64,000 nucleotides of DNA from Henriciella pelagia (GCF_002088945.1 NZ_NCSU01000015.1:186001-250000); one strand, 5' to 3'. Shown: positions 48,120-57,774, counted from the first letter of the stretch. The notes: generated by a model from the sequence alone, not told the origin. Program-made: numbers and translations.

Positions 48120-48973
48120 CGGGCCAGCTTGTAGCGGTCCGCATGCCCCGGAAATACGCCGATAATCTTCAGCGAAGTAGAGAAGAAGCCAAGCTCCTCC
48201 AGCGCGAGCTGGACGGGCCGCTCATCCGGATGGCCTTCAATCTCGGCATAAAATTGCGTTGCCGTGAATGAACCGTCGATCTGGTAGCTCTCCAGTTTGG
48301 TCATGTTGACGCCATTGGTCGCAAAGCCGCCCATCGCCTTGTAGAGCGAAGCAGGAATATTGCGGACCTGGAACAGGAAGGCCGTCACGGTCGGCCCGTC
48401 GCCAGCATCATGCTCGACGGGATCCGGCGCCATGATGACGAAACGCGTTGTGTTGTGATCGGCATCTTCAATGTTACGCGCCAGGATTTCGAGGTCATAC
48501 ACTTCGGCGGCCAGTTCCGGCGCAATCGCGGCGACGCTCGGATCGCCCGTCTCGGCAACGATGCGCGCAGCGCCGGCCGTATCGGCAGCAATGACAGCAT
48601 CAATGCCGTGCTCGCGCAGGAAGCGCCGGCACTGGCCGAGCGCCATGATGTGTGAATGCGCGGTCTTGAGGTCACCAATGGTCGTACCCTTCAGGGCCAT
48701 CAGTTGGAACCGGATCGGCATGAAATGTTCGGCGATGATGTGCAAATTCGTGCCCGGCAGAAGGTGATGGATGTCGCCCACCCGGCCCGCAATCGTGTTC
48801 TCGACCGGGATCATGGCGAGGTCGGCATCGCCTCTTTCCACGGACGAAATGACATCTTCGAACGTCTTGCAGGCGACAGGCTCCATGCCCGGATAGGTTT
48901 CGCGGCAGGCAATGTGGGAATTGGCCCCGGGCTCTCCCTGATAGGCAATGCGCCCCTTGATCTGGTCTGACAT
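48116..48973 (-). CDS. pheA: Prephenate dehydratase
   Basis: Converts prephenate to phenylpyruvate for phenylalanine synthesis. A 285-aa monofunctional enzyme without a chorismate mutase domain. IPVENTIAGRV and the catalytic NTTRF (174-178) mark the PDT domain; a C-terminal ACT domain (about 195-285) with ATNGVNMTKLESYQ binds phenylalanine. I chose the ATG at 48973; the frame otherwise begins with TTG. I looked for a Phe-rich leader upstream and found none. Confidence 0.95.
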   Translation of the reverse strand: MSDQIKGRIAYQGEPGANSHIACRETYPGMEPVACKTFEDVISSVERGDADLAMIPVENTIAGRVGDIHHLLPGTNLHIIAEHFMPIRFQLMALKGTTIGDLKTAHSHIMALGQCRRFLREHGIDAVIAADTAGAARIVAETGDPSVAAIAPELAAEVYDLEILARNIEDADHNTTRFVIMAPDPVEHDAGDGPTVTAFLFQVRNIPASLYKAMGGFATNGVNMTKLESYQIDGSFTATQFYAEIEGHPDERPVQLALEELGFFSTSLKIIGVFPGHADRYKLAR

Positions 48974-49200
48974 GGCTGGCGACCCCAAAAAGCACCCGCA
49001 CTATTCCATCGCGAAGCAGAATGAAAGTGGCGAGGGTTCGCAGGGCTGGAAAGGTGATGGTCACGCATACGATTCAGCTGCGCCGTTTCGCCGCTGTTAT
49101 GGCGGGCGCAAAGTCCAAGACATCCCGTTATATTGCCACCGACTCGATAGCGTGCCAGAAGGCCCGCGAACCAACATAACGACGTTAAAGGATGATCCCT

Positions 49201-50031
49201 ATGGGCGATCTCTTCTGGAACAAGGTCTTCGGTGCCCTGCTCGCAGTGGCACTCGGCGTAATGGGCCTGCGCGTTCTTTCAGATACCGTATTCTCCTCCG
49301 GCCATGGTGGAGGCGACCATCACGGCGAAGAAGAAATGACGCTGAATGACTGGGCCCACAGCCGCTTCGCTTACTATACCGAAATCGCCGAAACGGGCGG
49401 TGGCGGTAGCGAGCCAGAGGAAGTCTATGACCTTGGCGCGCTGCTGGCTTCTGCCGATGCCGCATCCGGTGAGCGGGCCTTCAAGGCAAAATGCTCGACC
49501 TGTCACACCATCGATCAGGGCGGCGCGAGCGGAACCGGCCCCAACCTGTACGGCGTCGTTGGCGCGACCCACGCCCATTCGGCGTCTTTTGGATATTCCT
49601 CCGCCATGCAGGCCACCGCTGGTGAGCCGTGGACATATGAAAATCTCGACCACTGGCTGGAAAATCCGAGCGCCTATATCCGCGGCACCTCGATGGCTTT
49701 TGCTGGCCTGCGCCGCGACGACGAACGCGCCGACGTTCTTGCCTATCTCGCAGCAAACTCACCGAGCGCGCCTGCCTTCCCGGAACCGCTGCCTGAAGAT
49801 GCTGGCGATGAAGCCGCAGAAGGTGAAACCGAAGAGGCATCTGCAGAAGCCGGTGAATCTGGCGCGGTAGACGCGGCCGTCACGACTACCGAAGAAGAGA
49901 TTACGACCGAACCGGCAGAGGCCACGGGCGTGATCGAAACAGTCGACATGATTGACGATACCGATCAGCCCGAGGGCAATGAAGGCGAAGTCGAACTTGC
50001 CCCTGCCCCTGCGGACGTCGAAGAAGAGTAA
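49201..50031 (+). CDS. Membrane-anchored c-type cytochrome (CycM-like)
   Basis: A 276-aa class I cytochrome c with an uncleaved N-terminal anchor (about 8-27). Haem is held by CSTCH (98-102) and the axial Met is in RGTSMAF (Met165). This matches CycM/c552-type carriers between the bc1 complex and terminal oxidase. A strongly acidic C-terminal tail of about 80 residues (Glu, Ala, Thr, Asp) follows the domain. I prefer the ATG at 49201, with aagga 8 nt upstream, over that at 49192. It converges with the NlpC gene. Confidence 0.9.
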   Translation: MGDLFWNKVFGALLAVALGVMGLRVLSDTVFSSGHGGGDHHGEEEMTLNDWAHSRFAYYTEIAETGGGGSEPEEVYDLGALLASADAASGERAFKAKCSTCHTIDQGGASGTGPNLYGVVGATHAHSASFGYSSAMQATAGEPWTYENLDHWLENPSAYIRGTSMAFAGLRRDDERADVLAYLAANSPSAPAFPEPLPEDAGDEAAEGETEEASAEAGESGAVDAAVTTTEEEITTEPAEATGVIETVDMIDDTDQPEGNEGEVELAPAPADVEEE

Positions 50032-50034
50032 GGC

Positions 50035-50886
50035 TCAGGCGGCGCTCAGCCAGCCGGGCACTTGCAATCTGTCCGAATAGACACTGATGCGGCGGGCCCC
50101 TATGGGCTCGCCGTATTGCTTTGCAATCCTCTGGATCGCCCCCGATAGCGGCTCTGCCTCCACGGTCATGTGATAGGCATTTGAGTGCAACACGGTGGAG
50201 TCATCCAGCATGATGCCGACATGGCCTTTCCAGAAGATCAGGTCATTGCGCTGCAGGGCGCCAGCCGCCTTCCAGTCGGCGATCGGAATGCCGCTCCAGG
50301 CAAATTGCATGTCGCTATCGCGTGGCAGGCTGACACCGCAAGCGTCGAACGCGGCGCGCGTCAGGCCCGTACAATCGATCCCCTTGCTGTCACAGCCTCC
50401 CCACAGATAAGGCGTGCCGACAAATCGCGCGGCGACCTCGGCCGGGTCTGTTTCGAGATGCTCCAAAGGCACGATATGCTGATGCGGCACCCAGAGGCCG
50501 CCATCGATCTCGGCAAAGCCGTCCACGAACTGGATCACGCGAACACGCGCCCCCATGGGCAACTGTATCCGCATTGATGATTTCAGATCGGCCTTCGCAT
50601 AGGCATGGCTCTGCAACGCTGAGATGCGGTGTGTCGGCTTGCTGTCCGTGCGTGCGAGATCGGCGAGCAGGATCCAGCCGACATACCGGTCGCGGTGCAG
50701 CTGGGCGAGGCCGAACTCGCCCACGCGCTCATAGATGCCGAGCGTTTCGCCATACAGCGCCTGCGTCACCATTTCGGAGTCAAAGCGGGGTTTCGAGCGG
50801 ACTGGGGCAAGTCCCGCGCTAACAGTCACCGTTGAAAGCAAGGCGCCCTGAGTAATCGTCAGGCGCTCATCATTATAGTCCGGCAC
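50035..50886 (-). CDS. SH3b and NlpC/P60 cell-wall peptidase
   Basis: A 283-aa protein with N-terminal SH3-like repeats (about 20-140) and a C-terminal NlpC/P60 domain. The catalytic residues are Cys172 (GIDCTGL), His222 (KGHVGIML) and a third polar residue at His234. Such dipeptidyl peptidases cut peptidoglycan peptides, often tripeptide turnover products. No signal peptide is visible, so it may be cytoplasmic. The start is GTG at 50886 with gaggga upstream. The MarR gene ends 17 nt before it. Confidence 0.9.
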   Translation of the reverse strand: MPDYNDERLTITQGALLSTVTVSAGLAPVRSKPRFDSEMVTQALYGETLGIYERVGEFGLAQLHRDRYVGWILLADLARTDSKPTHRISALQSHAYAKADLKSSMRIQLPMGARVRVIQFVDGFAEIDGGLWVPHQHIVPLEHLETDPAEVAARFVGTPYLWGGCDSKGIDCTGLTRAAFDACGVSLPRDSDMQFAWSGIPIADWKAAGALQRNDLIFWKGHVGIMLDDSTVLHSNAYHMTVEAEPLSGAIQRIAKQYGEPIGARRISVYSDRLQVPGWLSAA

Positions 50887-50903
50887 ACCAGGTCCCTCGT
50901 CCG

Positions 50904-51284
50904 TCAGGCCGCTGCAGTTTTCCGGTCCACCATGGGTCGACCGACATCCTCGCCGGCCTCCGCTGCAACAATCAGGCCAGCATAGTCGCGCAACCAGTCC
51001 ATTCCCTCAACTGTACGCTCCAGGATCACACTACGCAGGTCATTTTGGTCTTTTTGACGGCGAACAAAGCCAATCTTTTCTAGTGCGTCGATTGCACGTG
51101 TCACAGCAGGCTTTGCCAGGTTGAGATCAGCGGCCAGTCCGCGAACCGTGTGCGGACCAGGCTGGAGGGCGATGGTCATGAAGATCGCCTTCTGGCGGGC
51201 TGTCATGTCACCGTCACTGGTACGAACATAGGAGCACATGGCACGCCGCCAGAGATCGAGGGCTTTGCGTTCCGTGAGGGCCAT
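50904..51284 (-). CDS. MarR-family transcriptional regulator
   Basis: A 126-aa winged-helix protein. The recognition part is TVRGLAADLNLAKPAVTRAIDALEKIGFVRRQKDQNDLRSVIL, including the DxRS/R wing. It is likely a dimeric repressor; the effector is unknown. I chose the ATG at 51284, with ggag 8 nt upstream; an ATG at 51308 and a GTG at 51311 are alternatives. It probably shares an operon with the NlpC/P60 gene. Confidence 0.85.
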   Translation of the reverse strand: MALTERKALDLWRRAMCSYVRTSDGDMTARQKAIFMTIALQPGPHTVRGLAADLNLAKPAVTRAIDALEKIGFVRRQKDQNDLRSVILERTVEGMDWLRDYAGLIVAAEAGEDVGRPMVDRKTAAA

Positions 51285-51380
51285 GGCATTCGCTCCGATT
51301 CGTTTCATCACCGAATCGGATGAGAATCTGATTTGGAAGACTCGTAAAGAGTCAACAGCCAGACAAAATGAATCGCGACT

Positions 51381-52844
51381 CTAGCGGTCCGGTTCGACCG
51401 TGAAGAACATGGTCTGACCTGCACGATACACCCTTACGAGAAGGCCGCGCCCTGCCGGAGCCTTGTCGGGCTCCAGCGCCGCATAGGCGTCATCGAGGCT
51501 GGAAATCTTCGCAAAGCCCATCTCGGTGATCACGTCACCCTTCTGCAGCTTTCCGAAGCTCGGACCTTTGGCCGATACTGAATTCACCAGCACGCCTGCA
51601 ATGTCGCGCGCAATGCCATAGCGCCGGCGCGCATCGTCATCGATTGCTTTCAACTCCGCCCCTAGCGGGTTCTGCGCCAGCGCATTCTCCGGCAGCGGCT
51701 CACGTTCCGGAGCGTCGACACCGCTCTCCAGTTCACCAATCGTGAAGCTTACCGTGCGGCGCTTTCGGTCACGAATGATGTCGACATCAACCTCTTTATT
51801 GATCTCGGTTTCGGCGACGACGCGAGACAGGCCCCGCACATTCTCCACCGTCTTGCCGTCGAACTGCAGGACGAGGTCGCCAACTTCAAAGTCCGCGCTG
51901 GCGGCGGGCCCATCCTCATCAATCGATGTGATGATCACGCCTTTCGGTTCATCGATGCCGTATGCATCCGCAATGCCCTGGTCGATGCCCTGCACATTCA
52001 CACCGAACCAGCCGCGGCGTGGTTTTCCGTATTTCTGGATCTGCCCGGAGACCTGCTTGACGAGATTGGACGGAATGGAAAAGCCGAGGCCCACAGACCC
52101 GCCGGTCGGGGAAATGATCGCCGTGTTCACGCCAATGACCTCGCCATTGAGATTGAAAAGCGGGCCGCCCGAATTGCCGCGATTGATGGCCGCGTCCGTC
52201 TGGATGAAGTCGTCATAGCGGCCAGACTGGATGTCCCGGTTACGGGCCGAGATGATGCCCGCAGAGACCGATCCACCGAAGCCGAACGGGTTGCCGATGG
52301 CCATCACCCAGTCACCGACTTCCGCCTTGTCACTGTCTGCGAAGTCGACATGAGGCAGCGGATCATCGCTCGTGACCTTGAGAACGGCGACATCGGTTTC
52401 GGGGTCCGTCCCGACAAGCTCAGCCTTCAGGGTACGCCCCGAATTGAAGACGACATTGATCTCGTCTGCATTCTCGATGACGTGGTTGTTCGTGATCACG
52501 ATACCGTCCGGTGAGACGAGGAACCCCGAACCAAGCGAACCTTCGCGGCGAAACCCGTCCGGGTCACGGCCAAAGAACTCATTAAACCGCTCGAGCGGAG
52601 ACCCATCGGGAAATTCCGGCAGGCCTTCGGGCGCAATCGTCTGGCTTGTCGTGATGTTCACGACGGCCGGCATCAGGCGCTTGGCCAGACGGGAAAAGGA
52701 TTCCGGTGCCTGTTTCTGATCAATGACGGAAACACTGTCGGACAGGGACGCATCGGACTGCGCCAGGCGCTCGGTCTGCGCGGTTGCGGTCAGCAGCATG
52801 GAGCCTGCAACGCCAGCCAGAAGCGATATGGCACTACGTTTCAT
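51381..52844 (-). CDS. degP: DegP/HtrA-family periplasmic serine protease
   Basis: A 487-aa Do-like protease that degrades or refolds damaged envelope proteins. A signal peptide leads in; the trypsin-like domain has His121 (TNNHVI), Asp151 (ETDVAVL) and Ser225 (NRGNSGGP); two PDZ domains follow (about 275-365 and 400-480). The ATG at 52844 has a ggagg SD. It follows hflK, hflC and a DUF2065 gene on the same strand, a common alphaproteobacterial quality-control cluster. Could also be called degQ or mucD. Confidence 0.95.
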   Translation of the reverse strand: MKRSAISLLAGVAGSMLLTATAQTERLAQSDASLSDSVSVIDQKQAPESFSRLAKRLMPAVVNITTSQTIAPEGLPEFPDGSPLERFNEFFGRDPDGFRREGSLGSGFLVSPDGIVITNNHVIENADEINVVFNSGRTLKAELVGTDPETDVAVLKVTSDDPLPHVDFADSDKAEVGDWVMAIGNPFGFGGSVSAGIISARNRDIQSGRYDDFIQTDAAINRGNSGGPLFNLNGEVIGVNTAIISPTGGSVGLGFSIPSNLVKQVSGQIQKYGKPRRGWFGVNVQGIDQGIADAYGIDEPKGVIITSIDEDGPAASADFEVGDLVLQFDGKTVENVRGLSRVVAETEINKEVDVDIIRDRKRRTVSFTIGELESGVDAPEREPLPENALAQNPLGAELKAIDDDARRRYGIARDIAGVLVNSVSAKGPSFGKLQKGDVITEMGFAKISSLDDAYAALEPDKAPAGRGLLVRVYRAGQTMFFTVEPDR

Positions 52845-52917
52845 GAGGGGGCCTCCATTACGATCCGATGACATAGTCATCAACAACTATGGCGCTTCGC
52901 GGGCAAAGCGCAACGGA

Positions 52918-53115
52918 TCAGAAGAAACGGATGGCAGCGTAGAACAACACCAGACCGAGAATGGCAGACCAGATGCCGCCACTGCGGATATTTTCGACAG
53001 GAAGCTGTGAGAGCCACTCGCCCATCCGCTTCATGACATCGGGTGCTGCGGCATAGAGAATGCCTTCAATCGCAAACCACAGGCCGAGCGCGGCAAGGAG
53101 AATCTGCCAGGTCAT
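52918..53115 (-). CDS. DUF2065 small membrane protein
   Basis: A 65-aa protein with two transmembrane helices (about 3-22 and 45-64) around a short loop with KRMGEWLSQLP. This matches DUF2065, often found beside hflC and degP. Its role is unknown; position suggests a link to membrane protease control. ATG at 53115. Confidence 0.82.
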   Translation of the reverse strand: MTWQILLAALGLWFAIEGILYAAAPDVMKRMGEWLSQLPVENIRSGGIWSAILGLVLFYAAIRFF

Positions 53116-53142
53116 GGCGCGCTTCTCCCTGCCACGATCACA

Positions 53143-54039
53143 TTAGCGTCGCTGGCCGCTGTTGCGGGCCTGGTCGATGAAGTCATTGCACAGACCAAGC
53201 TGATTCGGCGCGACCACAACCCGCGTGCCCTCGGTGAAGGCCTGTTCACAGGCGATCAGGGCGCGCTGAAACCGGAAGAATTCCGGATCCCGCTCATAGG
53301 CTTCGGCATAGATCTCATTGCGTCGGGCGTCGCCCTCGCCGCGGATCTCTTCTGACTGCTGACGCGCTTCGGCGAGCAGGACGGTCCGCTGGCGCTCAGC
53401 CGTCGCGCGGACCAGACGGGCGCGTTCGTCACCTTCGGCGCGTATCTGCTCGGCTTCCTGGTTACGGGTGGCTTCCATCCGGCTGAAGACCCGCTCGGAG
53501 ACATCGTCCGGCAGGTCGGCCCGGCGGATACGCACATCGATGATCTGGATACCCCGGCCGGCAATCGCTGCAGCAAGGTTGTCGCGGATCTCATCCATCA
53601 GCTCCGAACGCTGACCGGAAATGATTTCCTCCGGAAGCCGGGACGCAAGTGCGTTACGGATAGCCGCGTCGGTAAAGTTCAGCAGCTGGTTTTCAGCTTC
53701 ACGCTGCGTATTGAGACGCTGATAGAAGGCCAGCGGATCAGAGATCTGCCAGCGCACGAAGGCATCAACGATCAGCTGCTCCTGGTTGGACGCATAGGCT
53801 TCGATGTTCGGCACATCGAGGCCGAGATTTCGCTTCTCGTAGATGACAACATTCTGCAGCAGCGGGATCTTGAACTTCAGGCCCGCTTCTTCCGTGCCAG
53901 GCTCATTATAGGCTTCAACGGCGCGGCCAACCTGCAGGAGCAGGGCCTGCTTGCGCTGGTCGACGATGAAGAACGAATTGAACGCGACGATCAGCACGAG
54001 AACGATCGCGACAATGCCAATTATTCCAAACGGTTTCAT
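53143..54039 (-). CDS. hflC: HflC, SPFH-family modulator of FtsH
   Basis: A 298-aa band-7/SPFH protein with an N-terminal membrane anchor (about 5-24) and the SPFH domain (VDQRKQALLLQVGRAV, VYEKRNLGLDVPNIEAYASNQEQLIVDAFVRWQI). A long charged coiled coil (about 180-260) follows. With HflK it forms a large complex around the FtsH protease. Two bases separate it from hflK. Confidence 0.95.
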   Translation of the reverse strand: MKPFGIIGIVAIVLVLIVAFNSFFIVDQRKQALLLQVGRAVEAYNEPGTEEAGLKFKIPLLQNVVIYEKRNLGLDVPNIEAYASNQEQLIVDAFVRWQISDPLAFYQRLNTQREAENQLLNFTDAAIRNALASRLPEEIISGQRSELMDEIRDNLAAAIAGRGIQIIDVRIRRADLPDDVSERVFSRMEATRNQEAEQIRAEGDERARLVRATAERQRTVLLAEARQQSEEIRGEGDARRNEIYAEAYERDPEFFRFQRALIACEQAFTEGTRVVVAPNQLGLCNDFIDQARNSGQRR

Positions 54040-54041
54040 GT

Positions 54042-55175
54042 CTAGCGGCCCTGATTGTTGCGGTTGACGCTATCAAGCGGGAGATACGGCACAGCGCCGG
54101 CATCATTGTCGAGAATGAGCTTGTCGCTGCGCTCCAGGATGCGTTCCATGGTTTCGAGATACATACGCTCACGGGTCACCTGAGGCGCCTGCTGATACTC
54201 TGCCAGGATCTGCTTGAAGCGATTGGCCTGACCGGTCGCATCCGCGATCACCTGGTCGCGGTAGGCTTCGGCATCCTGAAGGATCTGCTGGGCCGCACCA
54301 CGGGCACGCGGGATGATGTCATTGGCGTACTTGTTGGCTTCCTGAACGGCGCGTTCGGCGTCCTGGCCAGCATTGACCACGTCGATAAACGCATCGCGAA
54401 CCTGGGCTGGCGCCTGGGCCTGCTGAATCTCGACGTTCTGGATCTGCACACCGGCCCGATAGTCGTCGAGCAGGGCCTGCAGCTGTTCACGTACCTGGAC
54501 CTGAAGGTCGTTCCGACCCGTGGTGATCACGTCATTGAGGTTGGACTTGCCGACCACTTCACGCATCACGCTTTCTGCGGCCGCTTTTACCAGCGGTGCA
54601 CCGGCATCGATGTTTAGGATGAAATCTTCAGGGTCTTCGTCGTCATAATACCAGAACACGCGGAACTGCACGTCGACGATATTCTCGTCGCCCGTCAGCA
54701 TTAGCCGCTCATCATTGTTCTGGCCGATCTGGGTCACCTGCTGCTTCTCGGACGGCATGATCTCATGCGTCTCGATCGGGGCTGGCATGTGAACATGAAG
54801 GCCCGGCGGGAAGTTCTTCTGCCACTGGCCAAAGCGGAACACAGCAGCGCGCTCCCCTTCGTCAACAACCACGACACCGGTACCGAGCCATGCGATCACG
54901 GCGACCAGTCCGAGCAGGGCGAAGCTGAACGGCCCGAGGCTCTGCCCGCCGCCACCGCGGCGGCCCCCGCCATTTCCGCCACGTCCTCGGCGGAACCGTT
55001 CCTGCATCCGGCGCATCTGTTCTTCGAGGTCGGGGCGATTGCCGCCTCCCCCGCCGCCGGATCCACTTCCTCCCGGGCGAGACCAGGGCGAGTCAGACTT
55101 TTTTTCGCCAGACCCCCACGGGCTGCCATTCCCCTTGGACGGGCTGTCGCCGTCCTTGTTCTCATTCCAGGGCAT
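54042..55175 (-). CDS. hflK: HflK, SPFH-family modulator of FtsH
   Basis: A 377-aa partner of HflC. The N-terminal cytoplasmic part is Gly/Arg-rich (PGGSGSGGGGGGNRPD, RRGRGGNGGGRRGGGG), then one membrane helix (about 80-100), the SPFH domain (VVVDEGERAAVFRFGQWQ, DENIVDVQFRVFWYYDDEDP) and a helical tail. The ATG at 55175 follows ggagggg. It is divergent from mrp across 90 nt. Confidence 0.95.
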   Translation of the reverse strand: MPWNENKDGDSPSKGNGSPWGSGEKKSDSPWSRPGGSGSGGGGGGNRPDLEEQMRRMQERFRRGRGGNGGGRRGGGGQSLGPFSFALLGLVAVIAWLGTGVVVVDEGERAAVFRFGQWQKNFPPGLHVHMPAPIETHEIMPSEKQQVTQIGQNNDERLMLTGDENIVDVQFRVFWYYDDEDPEDFILNIDAGAPLVKAAAESVMREVVGKSNLNDVITTGRNDLQVQVREQLQALLDDYRAGVQIQNVEIQQAQAPAQVRDAFIDVVNAGQDAERAVQEANKYANDIIPRARGAAQQILQDAEAYRDQVIADATGQANRFKQILAEYQQAPQVTRERMYLETMERILERSDKLILDNDAGAVPYLPLDSVNRNNQGR

Positions 55176-55265
55176 TGCCCCTCCTTCACGACTGTCAGTC
55201 TCTGGCCATATAGGTTTTGCAGAGATATGTGCACCCTAGAAGCGCTGCATCAAGGAGCAAGCCGC

Positions 55266-56435
55266 ATGTTTCGTGGCAAATCGCGACAAACCGACAAGCT
55301 GGACACCCGAATCCGGGAGGCCCTTGGCAATCCCGAATGGCTACAGGGCATCGCGGTGAAGCCCGATGGCGCCGTCACGCTCGTCATCGACGCCGACCCG
55401 AACGCACTGGACGCCTCCGAAGCGCGGCGCGTCGAGGCAGAGGCACGCGCAATGAACGTGAAGGGCGTGACATCGGCCCGCGCCATGCTGACTGCAGAAC
55501 GCACGCCCAGCTCAGCTCACACCCATTCCGAGCCACAACAGCGCCCCGGCACGCAGCGGGTTCGCAAGGGCGCCCGCCTGTCAGACGAAGCCATTTCCCA
55601 GGGCCAGCCAGGCACGCCCGCAACAGACAGGATTCCCGGAATTTCCCGCATTCTCGTTGTCGCCAGCGCCAAGGGCGGCGTCGGAAAATCGACCGTCGCG
55701 GTCAATCTTGCCGCGGCCTTCGCAAAACAGGGCCTGCGCACCGGTTTGCTGGACGCCGATATTTACGGACCGAGCGCGCCAACCATGCTCGGCACCTCCG
55801 GCGAAGCACCCCAGACAAACGCCGATGGTAACCTTGTTCCGGTCAAGGCGCATGGCATTGATTCGCTCTCCATCGGCTATCTGTCAGACCCGGACGCCCC
55901 AATGATCTGGCGCGGGCCCATTGTCATGTCCGCCATAACGCAGATGCTCAATGACGCAGCCTGGGGCACGCCGGACGACCCCCTCGACCTGCTCATCATC
56001 GACACCCCGCCTGGCACGGGCGATGCTCAGCTGACCATTGCGCAGCGCGTCCCGGTGACGGCCGCCGTCCTCGTGACCACACCGCAGGAAGTCGCCCTGG
56101 CGGACGTTCGGCGCGGCGCAGCCATGTTCTCGAAAACCGCTGTTCCCGTGCTCGGTGTCATCGAGACCATGAGTTGGTTCGAAGACCCGACAGGCGCCCG
56201 TCATTACCTCATGGGTGAAGGCGGCGGGCAGAAAATCGCTGATGCGCTCGGCCTGCCGCTTCTCGGCCAGTTGCCAATGCTAAGCGAAATCCGTGAAGGC
56301 GGAGACTCAGGCAAGCCGGCCGCAGCCGGTAATGGTTCTGCCGCCAACCTCTTTCACGAAATCGCACGCAGCGTCGCTCTGAATCTCGACAGCCTGCAAA
56401 CCAAGGCCCCTCCCCGCATCATTTTTGAGGACTGA
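55266..56435 (+). CDS. mrp: Mrp/ApbC/NBP35-type iron-sulfur carrier ATPase
   Basis: A 389-aa P-loop protein. A short N-terminal DUF59-like domain (about 10-80) and a variable linker precede the deviant Walker A SAKGGVGKST (134-143). IIDTPPGTGDAQLTI is Walker B. The CxxC often found after the VIENMS block is absent (VIETMSWFEDPTGARHYLMGEGGG), a feature I associate with alphaproteobacterial versions. It is thought to load Fe-S clusters on target proteins. I chose the ATG at 55266, with aaggag 8 nt upstream; the open frame runs far further upstream, antisense to hflK. Confidence 0.93.
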   Translation: MFRGKSRQTDKLDTRIREALGNPEWLQGIAVKPDGAVTLVIDADPNALDASEARRVEAEARAMNVKGVTSARAMLTAERTPSSAHTHSEPQQRPGTQRVRKGARLSDEAISQGQPGTPATDRIPGISRILVVASAKGGVGKSTVAVNLAAAFAKQGLRTGLLDADIYGPSAPTMLGTSGEAPQTNADGNLVPVKAHGIDSLSIGYLSDPDAPMIWRGPIVMSAITQMLNDAAWGTPDDPLDLLIIDTPPGTGDAQLTIAQRVPVTAAVLVTTPQEVALADVRRGAAMFSKTAVPVLGVIETMSWFEDPTGARHYLMGEGGGQKIADALGLPLLGQLPMLSEIREGGDSGKPAAAGNGSAANLFHEIARSVALNLDSLQTKAPPRIIFED

Positions 56436-56440
56436 CCGAC

Positions 56441-56785
56441 ATGCCGAAGGATATTCTATACCTGCTGACCCCGGGGGAAGACCCGGCCTATCCAGGCGAG
56501 ACTTTCTACTGCCCGCCCTGCGCGATGGTCGAAGGCGTGCTTGCATCATTCCCGGAGCTTGCAGCAAAGCTGGATGTGCGCCGTGTAGATTGGCCACGTC
56601 CGCGCAAGGAAGTCGTGGCGGTTGTAGGCGAGGAAAACCAGTCACTTCCAATGCTGCTCCTGGAGGATGGCACGTCTTCGCAACACCAGACCGGCACCCA
56701 CCGGGGCCGCGCATTCATCAATGAGCGCGATGACATCCTTGCTGCACTGTCCGAACGGCACGGATTTCCCAAGCCGCACCCTTAG
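56441..56785 (+). CDS. DUF3088-like thioredoxin-fold protein
   Basis: A 114-aa small protein starting 5 nt after mrp. A thioredoxin-like start with FYCPPCAMVEG (CxxC near residues 24-27), then a central LPMLLLEDG strand that is the cis-Pro-like region. This fits DUF3088. The CxxC and coupling to mrp suggest a redox or cluster-related role, which is inference. Confidence 0.75.
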   Translation: MPKDILYLLTPGEDPAYPGETFYCPPCAMVEGVLASFPELAAKLDVRRVDWPRPRKEVVAVVGEENQSLPMLLLEDGTSSQHQTGTHRGRAFINERDDILAALSERHGFPKPHP

Positions 56786-56788
56786 GCC

Positions 56789-57697
56789 TCAGGCGTTGAA
56801 GTTCAGCCTGAGACCGGCTTCCGGCCAGCGGCACTTGATGAGCTTTCCGGTGCCAGACAGCGTGACATAAGCATCCATCATATCCTCGCCGCCGAAAGCG
56901 ATATTGGTGACGAACGGGTCAGGCAGCGCGATGTGGGAATGCTCTCCATTCGGCTGCACGGTTGTGATCCCGCCTTTGATAATGGACGCCACGCAAACAT
57001 TGCCCGCCGCTGAGATGGCGAGGCTGTCGAAATAGCGAAGGTCCGGCATGCCGGCGACCACCCGGCCCTTGGAAAACGGTGTCGCCTGTCTGGCAACGCC
57101 GGGGCTCTCAAGGTCATAGGCCCAGACCCGGCCGGTCATCGTGTCGGCAAAATATAGTGTGTCCTCATCTGGAGACAGGCCAATTCCGTTCGGCGAAATA
57201 TGATTGTAGTCAAGCTCCTCAATACGGTCCGACCCGGCAGCCATGAAATAGATCCCGCCCGTATCGCGATGGGTTGAATAGGTCTTCCCAAGATCGGTGA
57301 AATAGAGGTTTCCCGCCTTGTCGAAGACAAGATCATTCGGCCCTTTCAGGGGCCGCTCGCCGCAATGGGTCGCGACCACCTCCACTTTTCCGGTCGAAAG
57401 GTCGATCCGCTCGATCCGGCCGCCAGAATAGTCTTTCGGGCAATGTCCCGGTATCAGAAGACCGTCGCGTTCGTGATAGAGAAACCCGCCATTATTGGTG
57501 CACCACAGCGCGCCATCGGGCCCTATCGCAAGGCCGTTGGGGCCCCCGCCCGGCTCTGCCACCGTCTCCGTCCTGCCGCCAGCCCAGCACCGCGTGATCT
57601 TCTTGCTCTCAATCTCGACGACGATCACCGAGCCGTCGGACATGACAACTGGGCCTTCGGGAAAGCGCAATCCATCTGCGAAGATTTCAAAGTCCAC
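56789..57697 (-). CDS. SMP-30/gluconolactonase-family hydrolase
   Basis: A 302-aa six-bladed propeller enzyme. The divalent-metal residues are visible: Glu in RFPEGPV (14), Asn in ISPNGIGLSPDEDTLYFADT (about 170) and Asp in RYFDSLAI (about 220). The family hydrolyses sugar lactones. It could supply the missing lactonase step for the zwf-edd route, though that is speculation. The start is GTG at 57697 with aggga upstream. It converges with the DUF3088 gene. Confidence 0.88.
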   Translation of the reverse strand: MDFEIFADGLRFPEGPVVMSDGSVIVVEIESKKITRCWAGGRTETVAEPGGGPNGLAIGPDGALWCTNNGGFLYHERDGLLIPGHCPKDYSGGRIERIDLSTGKVEVVATHCGERPLKGPNDLVFDKAGNLYFTDLGKTYSTHRDTGGIYFMAAGSDRIEELDYNHISPNGIGLSPDEDTLYFADTMTGRVWAYDLESPGVARQATPFSKGRVVAGMPDLRYFDSLAISAAGNVCVASIIKGGITTVQPNGEHSHIALPDPFVTNIAFGGEDMMDAYVTLSGTGKLIKCRWPEAGLRLNFNA

Positions 57698-57774
57698 GGC
57701 GGTGCTCCCTTTATGTTTTCAGGGACACTCGCGCGGGCCTGGCAGGCTGGCAAGACGCTCCGCCGCGTCAGGGG

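Noticed and set aside
48974-49190. Phe-rich leader peptide ahead of pheA
   Set aside because: Short ORFs in this region lack Phe runs and no attenuator hairpin follows.
54765-55265. N-terminal extension of Mrp
   Set aside because: Lies antisense within hflK and its promoter; the ATG at 55266 has a strong SD and gives the normal Mrp start.
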